A stretch of DNA of 64,000 nucleotides. Origin: JBBEAM01 sp040882845. Its GTDB lineage: Bacteria; Pseudomonadota; Alphaproteobacteria; Kiloniellales; DSM-21159. Position numbers and translations under genes: made by a program. The stretch spans positions 124,001 through 188,000 of the forward strand of contig JBBEAM010000001.1 of assembly GCA_040882845.1 (NCBI GenBank), written 5' to 3'. The notes under the pieces are model-generated. The model did not search any database and was not told where the DNA came from. It saw nothing but the letters and a program-made list of their open reading frames with translations. Positions 25,105-34,033 of this stretch are shown here, piece after piece; position 1 is the first letter of the stretch, and each line of letters opens with the position of its first letter.

Positions 25105-26538
25105 TCAGAAATGGTCATAGTCCGAGACGATCACCGGCATTCCGATGTCTTCGTCGAGCGGTTCCCGCCTCCAGCCAAGATACTGGGAGAGGGAATCAAC
25201 TTGGTCGTCGTGCCGCCCCTTGGGAAAGGCCAATACCTCATGGAGGAAGCTGTTGAGCCAGGGCGCCTCCTTGGGGAGGAGCACGCCGCCTGCTTCGATT
25301 TTGGCACTCTGGCTCTCCATGCGGGTTACCTTGTCTGCGCAGGGGGTAATCTTGATGGGGCGCGGAAAGTGCGCCGGGGAGTCTTCGAGGAGATCTTGGT
25401 AGAGGCTGAGCCCTAGGCCAGCACCTTCGACCAGGACCGTTCCTGCGCCCGTGGTTCTTTGCAGTTCGATCGCCTTGCGCTTCAAGCGTGGATAGGCGAG
25501 GCGCCCGCGCCAGAGGTCGAGAAGAAAGTTCTCCTTTCCCCGGGAAAGCCAGGTGGTGCAGACCGAGTAGTCGCTCGCGGCGTTGGTGGTGCCGGCGATA
25601 TCCCAGCTTTGCACGAGATGATCGTTCTCGTCTCGTTGCGGCGTGTCGTAGAAACGGAACCACTCGCGCTTGACGAGATTGCCTTCGATAGGAACTGGGC
25701 GCTGCTGATACTGCGCGGAAAAGGCAAGGCTGCCGAGTTCGCGTCTGAGGCGGTCGAGCTCGACCTGGCTTTCGCGCTCGGGATGGAGCAGCTCGCCGGC
25801 GCGGCGGTGGTAATCCACCTCGGCGGCAAGGGCGACGGTCTGGTCTTCGATAGCGATCGCAGGCAGGTCGAGGTGAGTCCAACCTCCCTGCTCCAAGAGA
25901 TAGCCGGCGAGATCCTCCTCGTGCAGCCGTTGCATGACCAGAACGATCGAGCCGCGTGCCTTGTCGTTCAGGCGAGTCACCAAGACCGTGCGATACCAAT
26001 CGATAACGGCCCTGCGGGCGGTTTCGGATTGGGCCTCTGCAGCTTTCAAGGGATCGTCGATAATAATGATGTCGGCGCCGCGCCCGGTCAGGGTCCCGCC
26101 GACGGAAGTCGCGAGACGGCCGCCGCCAGCGGTGGTGATGCATTCGCCCTCGCTGCTTCGCTTGAGCCGCATTCCCGGGAAGGTCTGACGATACCATGCA
26201 CTCTCCACGACGAGACGGAACTGGCGCGAGAGCTCGTCGGCGAGATCTTGAGAATAGCTCACACAAATGAACCGGAGCTGTGGATCGTGGCCGAGCGCCC
26301 ACGCGACAAAAGCGACCGAGGAGCAGATCGACTTCAGGGAGCGTGGCGGCTGCGTGATGATGAGGCGGTGAGCCTCGCCATGGTAGCAGCGGTTTAGCAG
26401 GTAGGCGATCGCCTCGATGTGCCAGTTCGATTGAAAGCGATCTCCGGGGGAGACTGTTGCAAAGGTCTTGCGCACGAAACTGTGGAGATCGTGCCGCAGA
26501 GCCACATTCAGCAGGTCCTGATCCGAAGGCGCTCTCAC
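25105..26538 (-). CDS. Phage terminase large subunit
   Basis: A 477-residue packaging ATPase/nuclease. The ATPase part has an atypical Walker A (ITQPPRSLKS), a Walker B ADIIIIDDPLKA and the coupling motif. The RNase H-like nuclease part has acidic residues in VQSWDIAGT, TVLVEGAG and GRHDDQVDSLSQYL. Length is typical for TerL. It starts in a 4-bp overlap with the DUF5681 gene, but no portal, protease or capsid gene follows. Confidence 0.92.
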   Translation of the reverse strand: MRAPSDQDLLNVALRHDLHSFVRKTFATVSPGDRFQSNWHIEAIAYLLNRCYHGEAHRLIITQPPRSLKSICSSVAFVAWALGHDPQLRFICVSYSQDLADELSRQFRLVVESAWYRQTFPGMRLKRSSEGECITTAGGGRLATSVGGTLTGRGADIIIIDDPLKAAEAQSETARRAVIDWYRTVLVTRLNDKARGSIVLVMQRLHEEDLAGYLLEQGGWTHLDLPAIAIEDQTVALAAEVDYHRRAGELLHPERESQVELDRLRRELGSLAFSAQYQQRPVPIEGNLVKREWFRFYDTPQRDENDHLVQSWDIAGTTNAASDYSVCTTWLSRGKENFLLDLWRGRLAYPRLKRKAIELQRTTGAGTVLVEGAGLGLSLYQDLLEDSPAHFPRPIKITPCADKVTRMESQSAKIEAGGVLLPKEAPWLNSFLHEVLAFPKGRHDDQVDSLSQYLGWRREPLDEDIGMPVIVSDYDHF

Positions 26539-26969
26539 TTAGGTTTTCCTTGAACTCTGCGCGGTTTGCCATTGCGTCGCTGGGTCTTGGCGTTGGAGCG
26601 ATCTGCCAGCTTTTGCAGATAGGTATCCAAGATTTCCCGATCCTCGGCGGGCAAAGCTTGCGTCTCTTGCTCGACTTCCTCCGAATTGTAGCTGCGGGCG
26701 AGGGCGAGGAGCAGATCGAGCGCGCGGGCATCGCCTGTGAGTGCTTTCTCGCGCAAACGTAAAAGGATCGCGAACTGAGTGGTGACGGTCTTTGCGCGAC
26801 CCTGCTCGCTTACCTTCACGGGGGCCGTCAGAGCCGCCAGGACATCGTTCTTGAGATTCCGTCGTCCCTTCGGGCGGCCCTTGGGATTTCCCGATTGCCC
26901 CTTCTTGAAGCGGGTGTCCTTGGGCGGCTTGCCGTAACCGACTTCGTATCCCTTCTTACCTTTGCTCAT
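26535..26969 (-). CDS. DUF5681 domain protein (terminase-associated)
   Basis: A 144-residue basic protein beginning YEVGYGKPPKDTRFKKGQSGNPKGRPKG, the DUF5681 signature. It is directly upstream of TerL, where a small terminase subunit normally lies, so it may fill that role; this is inference from position. It overlaps the methyltransferase gene upstream by 14 bases. ATG at 26969 is chosen over an earlier start without support. Confidence 0.85.
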   Translation of the reverse strand: MSKGKKGYEVGYGKPPKDTRFKKGQSGNPKGRPKGRRNLKNDVLAALTAPVKVSEQGRAKTVTTQFAILLRLREKALTGDARALDLLLALARSYNSEEVEQETQALPAEDREILDTYLQKLADRSNAKTQRRNGKPRRVQGKPK

Positions 26970-28350
26970 CTCTAAACTCCTCTGGCTGGTATTTCGGATC
27001 ACCGTGGGAATCTCGAGGTTTTGGGTGAGATTCCTCCAGTTCGCTGAGGGTGAAGGTCGATGCCGCATGCACCGGCTCTTCGCCGGTGAGGTCGCGATAG
27101 CGCTTCAGCGTCACATCGACGTATTTCGGGTCGAGCTCCAGGCCATAGCCGCGTCGCCCGACACGCTCTGCCGCGATGATCGTGGTGCCGGAGCCACAGA
27201 AGGCATCGAGCACGATGCCGCCGCGGCGCGAGCCATCGAGGATGGCGTCCTCGACCAGGGCGACGGGCTTCACGGTGGGGTGCATCGCGAGTTCAGCTTC
27301 ACGGTCTGCCCCGAAGCTATTGACGCCGGCGTAATCCCAGACGTTGGTGCGGTAGCGGCCATGGGCGCCGAGGGCAATGTTGTTGATGTGCGGCGCGCGG
27401 CCGGTCTTGTAGACGGCGATCAACTCGTGTTTGGAGCGATAGAGCGCCCCCATACCTCCGTTGGTCTTGTTCCAGACGCAAAGGTTCTTGAAGTCGTCGT
27501 AGACCGCGCGGCCGGCCGTCAGCAGCTCGTAGAGATGCCGCCAGTCCATGCAGACGAAGTGCAGGGCGCCGTCGTCGCTGTGCTGCGCTAGCAGCTGCAG
27601 CACCGACTGCAGGAAAGCGACGAACTCGGATTCGGACATTTCGCCTGACGCCATGGCGAAGTCGGCGTGCTTGACCTTGCCGAGGCCGCAGACATGGCCA
27701 TCGACGGGCACGTTGTAGGGCGGATCGGTGAAGACCATCTGCGCCGCCTCTCCGGCGAGCAGGTGCCGATAGGACTCGGGCCTGGTCGCATCGCCGCAGA
27801 GCAGCCGATGCGGGCCGAGCAGCCAGAGGTCTCCGGGTGCAGTGATGGCAGAGCCCTCAAGGAGCTCCGGCAAGGTATCGGCCGCGTCGGGCGTGTCGTC
27901 GCCGTCCAGGCTCGCGATTCGCAGATCGATCTCCGCCGTCTCGAAGCCGATGGTCTCGATCGCGAAGTCGAGGTCGATTTCGGTCAAGCCCTTCAGCTCC
28001 AAGGCCAGGATCTCGTCGTCCCAACCGGCGAGCTCTGCCAACCGATTATCGGCAATGACATACGCGCGCTTCTGGGCCTCGGTCATGTCCGCAAGACGGA
28101 TTGTGGGCACCGCCTCCAGGCCGAGCAGCTTTGCGGCCGCCAAGCGGCCGTGGCCCGCAATGACGCCGTCCTCAGCATCGATCAGCACGGGGTTGGTCCA
28201 GCCGAAGGTCTCGATCGAGCGCGCGATCTGCTTGATCTGCTTCTTCGAGTGGGTCCTCGGGTTGTTTGCGTAAGGCTTCAGGGTGTGAAGCGGGACATAG
28301 GCAACCGGAAGCTGCCTGAAGAGTTTTGTGCTCGCGTTACGGCCTTCCAT
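26956..28350 (-). CDS. ParB-domain DNA methyltransferase (N6-adenine/N4-cytosine)
   Basis: A 464-residue fusion. Residues 10-110 are a ParB/Sulfiredoxin-like domain (LKPYANNPRTHSKKQIKQIA... DGVIAGHGRLAAA). Residues 185-430 are a beta-class methyltransferase with motif IV TDPPYNVP and motif I LDAFCGSGTT. Such proteins are common next to phage terminases and probably mark element DNA. GGAGGG precedes the ATG. No partner restriction gene is adjacent on this strand. Confidence 0.93.
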   Translation of the reverse strand: MEGRNASTKLFRQLPVAYVPLHTLKPYANNPRTHSKKQIKQIARSIETFGWTNPVLIDAEDGVIAGHGRLAAAKLLGLEAVPTIRLADMTEAQKRAYVIADNRLAELAGWDDEILALELKGLTEIDLDFAIETIGFETAEIDLRIASLDGDDTPDAADTLPELLEGSAITAPGDLWLLGPHRLLCGDATRPESYRHLLAGEAAQMVFTDPPYNVPVDGHVCGLGKVKHADFAMASGEMSESEFVAFLQSVLQLLAQHSDDGALHFVCMDWRHLYELLTAGRAVYDDFKNLCVWNKTNGGMGALYRSKHELIAVYKTGRAPHINNIALGAHGRYRTNVWDYAGVNSFGADREAELAMHPTVKPVALVEDAILDGSRRGGIVLDAFCGSGTTIIAAERVGRRGYGLELDPKYVDVTLKRYRDLTGEEPVHAASTFTLSELEESHPKPRDSHGDPKYQPEEFRDEQR

Positions 28351-28438
28351 TGCTACCCTCCGTCGATGTTGACGTCGGGCATAGTGTTGACCAAGCGAAC
28401 TACGGGCAGGTCCGAAAAATATGTACCCTTAGTGCTTT

Positions 28439-29122
28439 CTAGGCTCGCTTCTCTATATAAAGGCGAATTCCTGAGCTCAGGGTATGGCCGCGGATCGTGG
28501 GATCGATTGCTGCAAAACAGGCTATGATGAACGCCGAACCCTGTCCGCTCGGATCCGAATGATATGTGCGGTGCTCGCCTTTGTTGGAAAGTGTAACCTT
28601 GGTGCTGGTTATCAGCTCGAATCCCTTGCAAAGCTCTGAGACTGCCCACGCCAAGTTGCGGTCTTTATTCGCCCCCTTTTCTTTTTTAAGCCGCTCTATG
28701 CAGGCGCGTATAACTGGGCGTAGCGGTTCCTTATCGAGTTGTTCGTTGTAGATAATTTCGACTGGGGGTGGAGATCGCCTCGACTTACCGCTGTTTGCGT
28801 GAACCAGTTCGTTAAAGAGTTCGTCTGACGCCCTTGCATTCAACGCATTGAGATGACCTTGCCGGATTTCCTCGACGCCCAAGAGCTGCTTGAGGCATTT
28901 GCGAGCTTCGGCTCGGGTGGCCACGTTGGCGCCGCTTCTGCTCCAGTTTTGATACTTCTCGCCGATAAAGATGAATGAATCTTGGATCTTCTTCCAATCT
29001 TTTTCAGAAAGCGCGAGCGGAATGCTTTCGCGTATTCTTTGAAGTTGAAGCGCGTCCGGATCGAACTCTCGGATGACGATAACGCCGTCCTCATGCCATT
29101 TGGGGTCTATTCGTCGTCCCAT
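28439..29122 (-). CDS. Hypothetical protein of the phage-derived module
   Basis: A 227-residue protein I do not recognise. It is mostly helical and charged, with one possible hydrophobic strand (GSAFIIACFAAIDPTI). GC content is much lower than in the terminase and methyltransferase genes, and the upstream stretch is AT-rich, so it looks like a cargo gene added to the module edge. It is the first gene of the minus-strand run and diverges from the restriction island. Confidence 0.6.
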   Translation of the reverse strand: MGRRIDPKWHEDGVIVIREFDPDALQLQRIRESIPLALSEKDWKKIQDSFIFIGEKYQNWSRSGANVATRAEARKCLKQLLGVEEIRQGHLNALNARASDELFNELVHANSGKSRRSPPPVEIIYNEQLDKEPLRPVIRACIERLKKEKGANKDRNLAWAVSELCKGFELITSTKVTLSNKGEHRTYHSDPSGQGSAFIIACFAAIDPTIRGHTLSSGIRLYIEKRA

Positions 29123-29434
29123 CTTAGTAGAGTATCCGCAGTGGAGTGAAAGTATTGTCTGCTTATTGTATTTAGTATTTGGAATTCACAAATCAATTTA
29201 CTTCAACCATCTCTAGGAACACCAAGCATAGTTGGTAGTGTGTTAATTACATGAGATTCGCCTTAGATGATATCATACTCGCGGTGTCGGGCGCTATCGC
29301 GACAACGCCAAGGCCTCCAACGCGCACCTTGCGGTGCAACCGCTGGTGGCGGATGATGCTGCCGCCTTGAAGTTCGGTGGCAATGTCTGTGACCATCGGG
29401 GCCAACAAGTATCCGAGCGCGACCGGGGGTGGGG
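29123..29434. other. AT-rich divergent intergenic region
   Basis: About 310 bases separate the phage-derived module from the restriction island. The left half (29123-29270) is AT-rich and probably holds divergent promoters; the right half is GC-rich with short frames in several phases but no recognisable product. This is a plausible junction between two acquired segments. Confidence 0.5.
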
Positions 29435-32400
29435 ATGTCGCCGAACTTCTTCGAACAGCCTGTCATCAACTCGCCATACGACGAGCCTGCTCGTCACTGG
29501 GAGCTGGACGAGGACGGGCAGCCGACGAACCTGCTACTGGACAGCCGCCGCAGCTGCGACTTCATTTCCCCTGTCCCCAAGCCGAAGAAGCGCAAGACGA
29601 GCAAGCACCAGGCCAAGCTCGATCTCGACGAGGGCGACGAGCTCTCCGACGTCGATCAGGACTACACCAAGGCGATCATCAACGAGATTCGCGGCCACGT
29701 GGAGAACTGGCGGCGCCTGCCGAACCCGGAGCAGTGGCAGGTCACGCCGGAGACGGCGCGGCTGCTGCAGCACTGGCGTTCCTATCGTTTCGAGGGCATC
29801 CGCCCCTTCTTCTGCCAGATCGAGGCGGCCGAGACGATCATTTGGCTGACCGAGGTCGCACCGAAGTCGACCCGGACCAAGGAGCGCTTCTGGGCGCACA
29901 TCAGGAAAGCGAACGAGCAGGCCAACCCGGAGCTGATCCGGCTCGCAATGAAGATGGCAACCGGCAGCGGCAAGACCTCGGTGATGGCGATGCTGATCGC
30001 CTGGCAGACCGTCAACGCCGTGCGCCATCCGAACAACAAGCAGTTCTCGCGGGGCTTCCTGATCGTCTGTCCGGGCATCACGATTCGCGATCGCCTGCGC
30101 GTGCTCTTACCCAACGACACGGAGAGCTACTACCGGCACCGGGAGCTGGTGCCAAGCGACATGCTGCAGGACATCGACAAGGCGAAGATCGTCATCACCA
30201 ACTACCACGCCTTCAAGCGCCGCGAGAAAATCAGCATCGCCGCCGGCACCCGCAAGTTCATCCAGGGCCGCGGTCCGAAGCTCGAAACGTTGGAGAGCGA
30301 GGGCGAGATGATCCGCCGCGTCATGCCGGACCTCATGGGCATGAAGGGCATCGTCGTGCTCAACGACGAGGCGCATCACTGCTATCGTGCGCGCCCAGAG
30401 CTGGAGGGCGAGGGCGATCTCAAGGGCGAGGAGAAGGCCGAGGCCAAGGAGAACAACGAGGCCGCCCGGCTCTGGATTTCCGGCATCGAGACGGTGAAAA
30501 AGCAGATGGGTCTGCGCGCGGTCTACGACCTCTCCGCGACCCCCTTCTTCCTGCGCGGTTCCGGCTACGCCGAGGGCACGCTCTTTCCCTGGACGGTCAG
30601 CGACTTCTCGCTGATGGATGCCATCGAGTGCGGCATCGTCAAGCTGCCGCGCATCCCGATCTCCGACAACCTGCCCAGCGGCGAGATGCCGATGTACCGC
30701 AACCTCTGGGAGCACATCGGCAAGAGGATGCCGAAGAAGGGCGCCGCCAAGGCCGGGAAGCTGGACCCGCTGTCGCTTCCCACTGAGCTGGAAACCGCGC
30801 TCCAGGCACTCTACGGCCACTACGCCGAAACCTTCGACGCCTGGGCGAAAAACGACGCCATCGACCTGCCGCCGGTCTTCATCGTGGTCTGCAACAACAC
30901 CTCGACCTCGAAGATGATCTACGACTACGTCTCGGGCTTCTATCGCAAGGACGAGGAGGAGGGCTCCAGCACCTTCAACGAGGGACGCTTGGAGCTGCTG
31001 CGCAACTACGACGGCCACGGCAACCGACTGGCGCGCCCGCGGACGCTGTTGATCGACAGCGTGCAGCTCGAGAGCGGTGAAGCCCTCGACCCGGAGTTCC
31101 GCACCTTCGCCGCCGACGAGATCGAGCAGTTCCGGCGCGAGATGGTGGAGCGCACCGGCGATCGGGCGGCCGGCGAGAAACTGACCGACCAGGACCTGCT
31201 GCGCGAGGTGATGAACACCGTCGGCAAGAAGGGCCGCCTCGGCGAGTCCGTGCGCTGCGTGGTCTCCGTCTCCATGCTGACCGAGGGCTGGGACGCCAAC
31301 ACCGTCACCCACATCCTCGGCGTGCGCGCCTTCGGCACCCAGCTGCTCTGCGAGCAGGTCGTGGGCCGCGCCCTGCGCCGGCAGTCCTACGATCTCAACG
31401 AGGAGGGGCTGTTCGACCCCGAGTACGCCGATATTCTCGGCATCCCCTTCGACTTCGCGGCCAAGCCGGTGATCGCCAAGCCCAAACCGCCGCGCGAGAC
31501 CGTCCGCGTCCATGCGCTGCCCGAGCGCGAGGAGCTCGAAATCCGCTTCCCGCGCGTCGAGGGCTATCGCGTAGAGTTGCCGGAGGAACGGCTCGACGTG
31601 AAGTTCACGCCGGAGGCGACGCTGACCTTGACGCCCGAAAAGGTTGGCGCGACCAAGACGACCAACCAGGGCATCATCGGCGAGGCGGTCAATCTCTCCG
31701 TCGAACATCTCAGGGACCTGCGCACCAGCACGGTCATCTATCACCTGACCAAGCACCTGCTGCTGCGCAAGTACCGGGACGCAGGCGAGGAGCCAAAGCT
31801 CCACCTTTTCGGCCAGCTGAAGCGCATTACGCGGCAGTGGCTCGACGGCGGCTACCTGGTGTGCAAGGGCGACACCTATCCGGGGCAGCTGCTCTATCAG
31901 ACCATCGCCGACGAGGCCGCGGAGAAGATCAAGGCCGCGATCACCAGGTCGGAGATCGACGAAAGGCCGGTGAAGGCGATCCTCGATCCCTACAACCCGG
32001 TAGGCACGACCCGCCACGTCAACTTCACCACCTCCAAGGCACTGCGCTGGAAGACCTCGGCAAAGCACTGCCACGTCAACTGGGCGGTCTGCGACAGCGA
32101 GTGGGAGGCCGAGTTCTGCCGCGTCGTCGAGGAGCACCCGCGGGTCACGGCCTACGTGAAGAATCAGGGGCTTGGCCTCGAGGTGCCCTATCGGCTGGAT
32201 TCAACGGCGCGGAAGTATCTCCCCGACTTCATCGTCCAGGTCGACGATGGCCAGCCTGATCCGCTCAACCTCATTATCGAGATCAAGGGCTATCGCGGTG
32301 AGGACGCCGAAGTGAAGGCGGAAACGATGGACACCTACTGGGTGCCGGGCGTCAACAACCTCGGCAAGTTCGGCCGCTGGGCCTTCGCGGAGTTCAGGGA

Positions 32401-32479
32401 CGTCTGGGAGATCGAACCGGGCTTCGACAAGCTGATCGAAGAACAGGTCGCCAAGCAGATGGCCGGAGCGGCTGAGTGA
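29435..32479 (+). CDS. Type III restriction enzyme, Res subunit (BPTD_3080-like)
   Basis: A 1,014-residue superfamily 2 helicase/nuclease. Walker A MATGSGKTS sits at 174-182, the DEAH box at 311-314 (NDEAHHCY), motif III SATPFF near 370, motif VI QVVGRALRRQ near 650, and a C-terminal PD-(D/E)XK nuclease with Asp931 (YLPDFIV) and Glu949-X-Lys951 (IIEIKGY). Type III Res subunits translocate on DNA and cut when paired with Mod. ATG 29435 follows a G-rich ribosome site; GTG 29429 is an alternative. The cognate Mod is encoded at 34026. Confidence 0.92.
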   Translation: MSPNFFEQPVINSPYDEPARHWELDEDGQPTNLLLDSRRSCDFISPVPKPKKRKTSKHQAKLDLDEGDELSDVDQDYTKAIINEIRGHVENWRRLPNPEQWQVTPETARLLQHWRSYRFEGIRPFFCQIEAAETIIWLTEVAPKSTRTKERFWAHIRKANEQANPELIRLAMKMATGSGKTSVMAMLIAWQTVNAVRHPNNKQFSRGFLIVCPGITIRDRLRVLLPNDTESYYRHRELVPSDMLQDIDKAKIVITNYHAFKRREKISIAAGTRKFIQGRGPKLETLESEGEMIRRVMPDLMGMKGIVVLNDEAHHCYRARPELEGEGDLKGEEKAEAKENNEAARLWISGIETVKKQMGLRAVYDLSATPFFLRGSGYAEGTLFPWTVSDFSLMDAIECGIVKLPRIPISDNLPSGEMPMYRNLWEHIGKRMPKKGAAKAGKLDPLSLPTELETALQALYGHYAETFDAWAKNDAIDLPPVFIVVCNNTSTSKMIYDYVSGFYRKDEEEGSSTFNEGRLELLRNYDGHGNRLARPRTLLIDSVQLESGEALDPEFRTFAADEIEQFRREMVERTGDRAAGEKLTDQDLLREVMNTVGKKGRLGESVRCVVSVSMLTEGWDANTVTHILGVRAFGTQLLCEQVVGRALRRQSYDLNEEGLFDPEYADILGIPFDFAAKPVIAKPKPPRETVRVHALPEREELEIRFPRVEGYRVELPEERLDVKFTPEATLTLTPEKVGATKTTNQGIIGEAVNLSVEHLRDLRTSTVIYHLTKHLLLRKYRDAGEEPKLHLFGQLKRITRQWLDGGYLVCKGDTYPGQLLYQTIADEAAEKIKAAITRSEIDERPVKAILDPYNPVGTTRHVNFTTSKALRWKTSAKHCHVNWAVCDSEWEAEFCRVVEEHPRVTAYVKNQGLGLEVPYRLDSTARKYLPDFIVQVDDGQPDPLNLIIEIKGYRGEDAEVKAETMDTYWVPGVNNLGKFGRWAFAEFRDVWEIEPGFDKLIEEQVAKQMAGAAE

Positions 32480-32492
32480 CGGAGAGAGCCTG

Positions 32493-33329
32493 ATGGAAAC
32501 CACCGAACGTATCGTCGAGGCCTACGTCCGCTATGTGAAGGGTTGGGCGACGATCCCCAACATCCGCTGCGAGGGACAGAACGAGATCGACCTGCTGGCG
32601 ATCGACCCGAAGACGCTGGGTCGCTATCACATCGAGGTCAGTATCTCGATCTCCCAGAACTTCAGACAGCTGACCGGCAAGCCCTACGACCGAGAGCAGG
32701 CCAAGCAGCGCGTACAGCAGGCGACCCAGCGTCGCACCGTCGGCTTCTTCGCCGAGAAGAAGTTCGCCTCGCCGGGGGTTATCAAGCGCCTCGCTGACTA
32801 CGGTTTCGAGCCGGGCAACTACAGCAAGGTCGTCGTCACCTGGGGCTGGGACGATGACGCTGCCCAGCAGGCCGATGAAGCCGGCATCCTGCTCTGGGAC
32901 TTCCGCAGGCTGGTCGCTGAGATCGCCGAGGAGATCAAGGGCTCCAGCGCATACTTCGCCGACGACACGCTGCGCACGCTCAATCTCTTCATTCACGCCG
33001 AAGCCGACGCAAAGAAGGCCAAACCGCCAGCGCCGAAGGAAACCCCGGCCGCGAAGCCCGCTGCAGCCTCTAAAGCACCGCCACCCACGACTGCTGACGG
33101 CGCCTTCTGGGTGTACGAGAACTGGACCCACAACTACGCCGCGGTTCACAGGGCGAGCTGCTCCTTCTGCAACGACGGCCAAGGCGCACACCCCGGCTCT
33201 GGAAAGTCGAATGGCGAGTGGCTCGGTCCCTTCGACAGCTTGGATGCGGCGCAACAGAGAGCGGTGCGAACGAAGCGGCAGGACATCCGCCGCTGCGGCA
33301 TCTGTATCAAGGTGGGGGAAGCAGGATGA
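32493..33329 (+). CDS. PD-(D/E)XK-like nuclease with C-terminal Cys/His cluster
   Basis: A 278-residue protein. The N-terminal half has a nuclease-like core: an acidic EIDLLAID strand followed by YHIEVSISI, recalling D-Xn-ExK sites but with Ser in place of Lys. A Pro/Ala/Lys-rich linker (about residues 170-205) leads to a C-terminal domain with HRASCSFCNDGQG and a second RRCGIC pair, a probable zinc site. It is 13 bases after res and overlaps the next gene by ATGA, so it belongs to the restriction operon. Function not established. Confidence 0.65.
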   Translation: METTERIVEAYVRYVKGWATIPNIRCEGQNEIDLLAIDPKTLGRYHIEVSISISQNFRQLTGKPYDREQAKQRVQQATQRRTVGFFAEKKFASPGVIKRLADYGFEPGNYSKVVVTWGWDDDAAQQADEAGILLWDFRRLVAEIAEEIKGSSAYFADDTLRTLNLFIHAEADAKKAKPPAPKETPAAKPAAASKAPPPTTADGAFWVYENWTHNYAAVHRASCSFCNDGQGAHPGSGKSNGEWLGPFDSLDAAQQRAVRTKRQDIRRCGICIKVGEAG

Positions 33330-34033
33330 CGGTCGGGAAGCACTCAGAATCTCTGTCCGCCCTTTGCCAGGCCTATTGGTTCTGGCGCTACTTCGATGAG
33401 ATTGAACTAAAGCGCCTTCAGAAAGTGGACAACAAGCACGATGCCGATTCGGTCAGTCGGATTGGGAACATCTACAGTGTCAGTCGCTCTCTACCGAAAG
33501 CAAAACGAGAAAAGGTTGCCGATTGCATAAACGAGCTCGCTGGAAAATTTCCGGGTAAGACGCTAACCGAACGCGCCCAGCTGTGTCTGGACGCTGCGCG
33601 CAGCATCAACAGCAAGAAGCTGCCAAGGTCCGGTGTCTCAAAGCTTGTTTGGTTCGTTGCACCTTCAGACTGGACGATGTTCGACAGCTACGCTCACAAA
33701 GGCGTCGGGATCGGCTACGCAAGAGCGGACAACTTCTCGTGATACTATAAAGCGCTAGAAGAAACCAACTACTTTGATGAGCTCGTGGCGGCGAGGAAGA
33801 TATTACGCGCAGAAGGGTTGCCAAAGCTTCTGGCTGAGAGATTCTACGACTGGGCCATCATGATTCGCGGAGGGCGGAAGAACCCCTCCGATGGTGACGC
33901 TTGGATCGACGCCTACCTCGATACAATGCGCAAGGAAGAACGTGCATCCGTAAAAGCCGCCGCGAAAGCTCTCGCGGAGCCGCTTGCGAACTTCCGCCCC
34001 AACGCCTCTCGGAGAAAACCCGTTCATGCCTAG
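33326..34033 (+). pseudogene. Orphan accessory gene broken by an in-frame TGA
   Basis: One continuous frame of 235 codons starts in an ATGA overlap with the preceding gene and ends 8 bp inside mod, but carries TGA at 33740-33742 (codon 139). On both sides the protein is coherent: LVWFVAPSDWTMFDSYAHKG before, YYKALEETNYFDELVAARK after. A TGG-to-TGA change (FS-Trp-YYK) explains it. The product family is unknown; a similar WFVxPxxWTMFDSYA motif pattern is plausible for restriction-linked proteins. GC is lower than in res and mod. Alternatives are a sequencing error or stop-codon readthrough. Confidence 0.7.

Noticed and set aside
30107..32137. A 676-codon minus-strand open frame opposite res
   Set aside because: It is antisense to a complete Res gene with all motifs, has leucine/valine/aspartate-rich shadow composition and no domain.
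33740..33742. The in-frame TGA as a selenocysteine codon
   Set aside because: No SECIS-like stem-loop is seen just downstream and the flanking residues fit Trp better; other genes use TGA as a normal stop.
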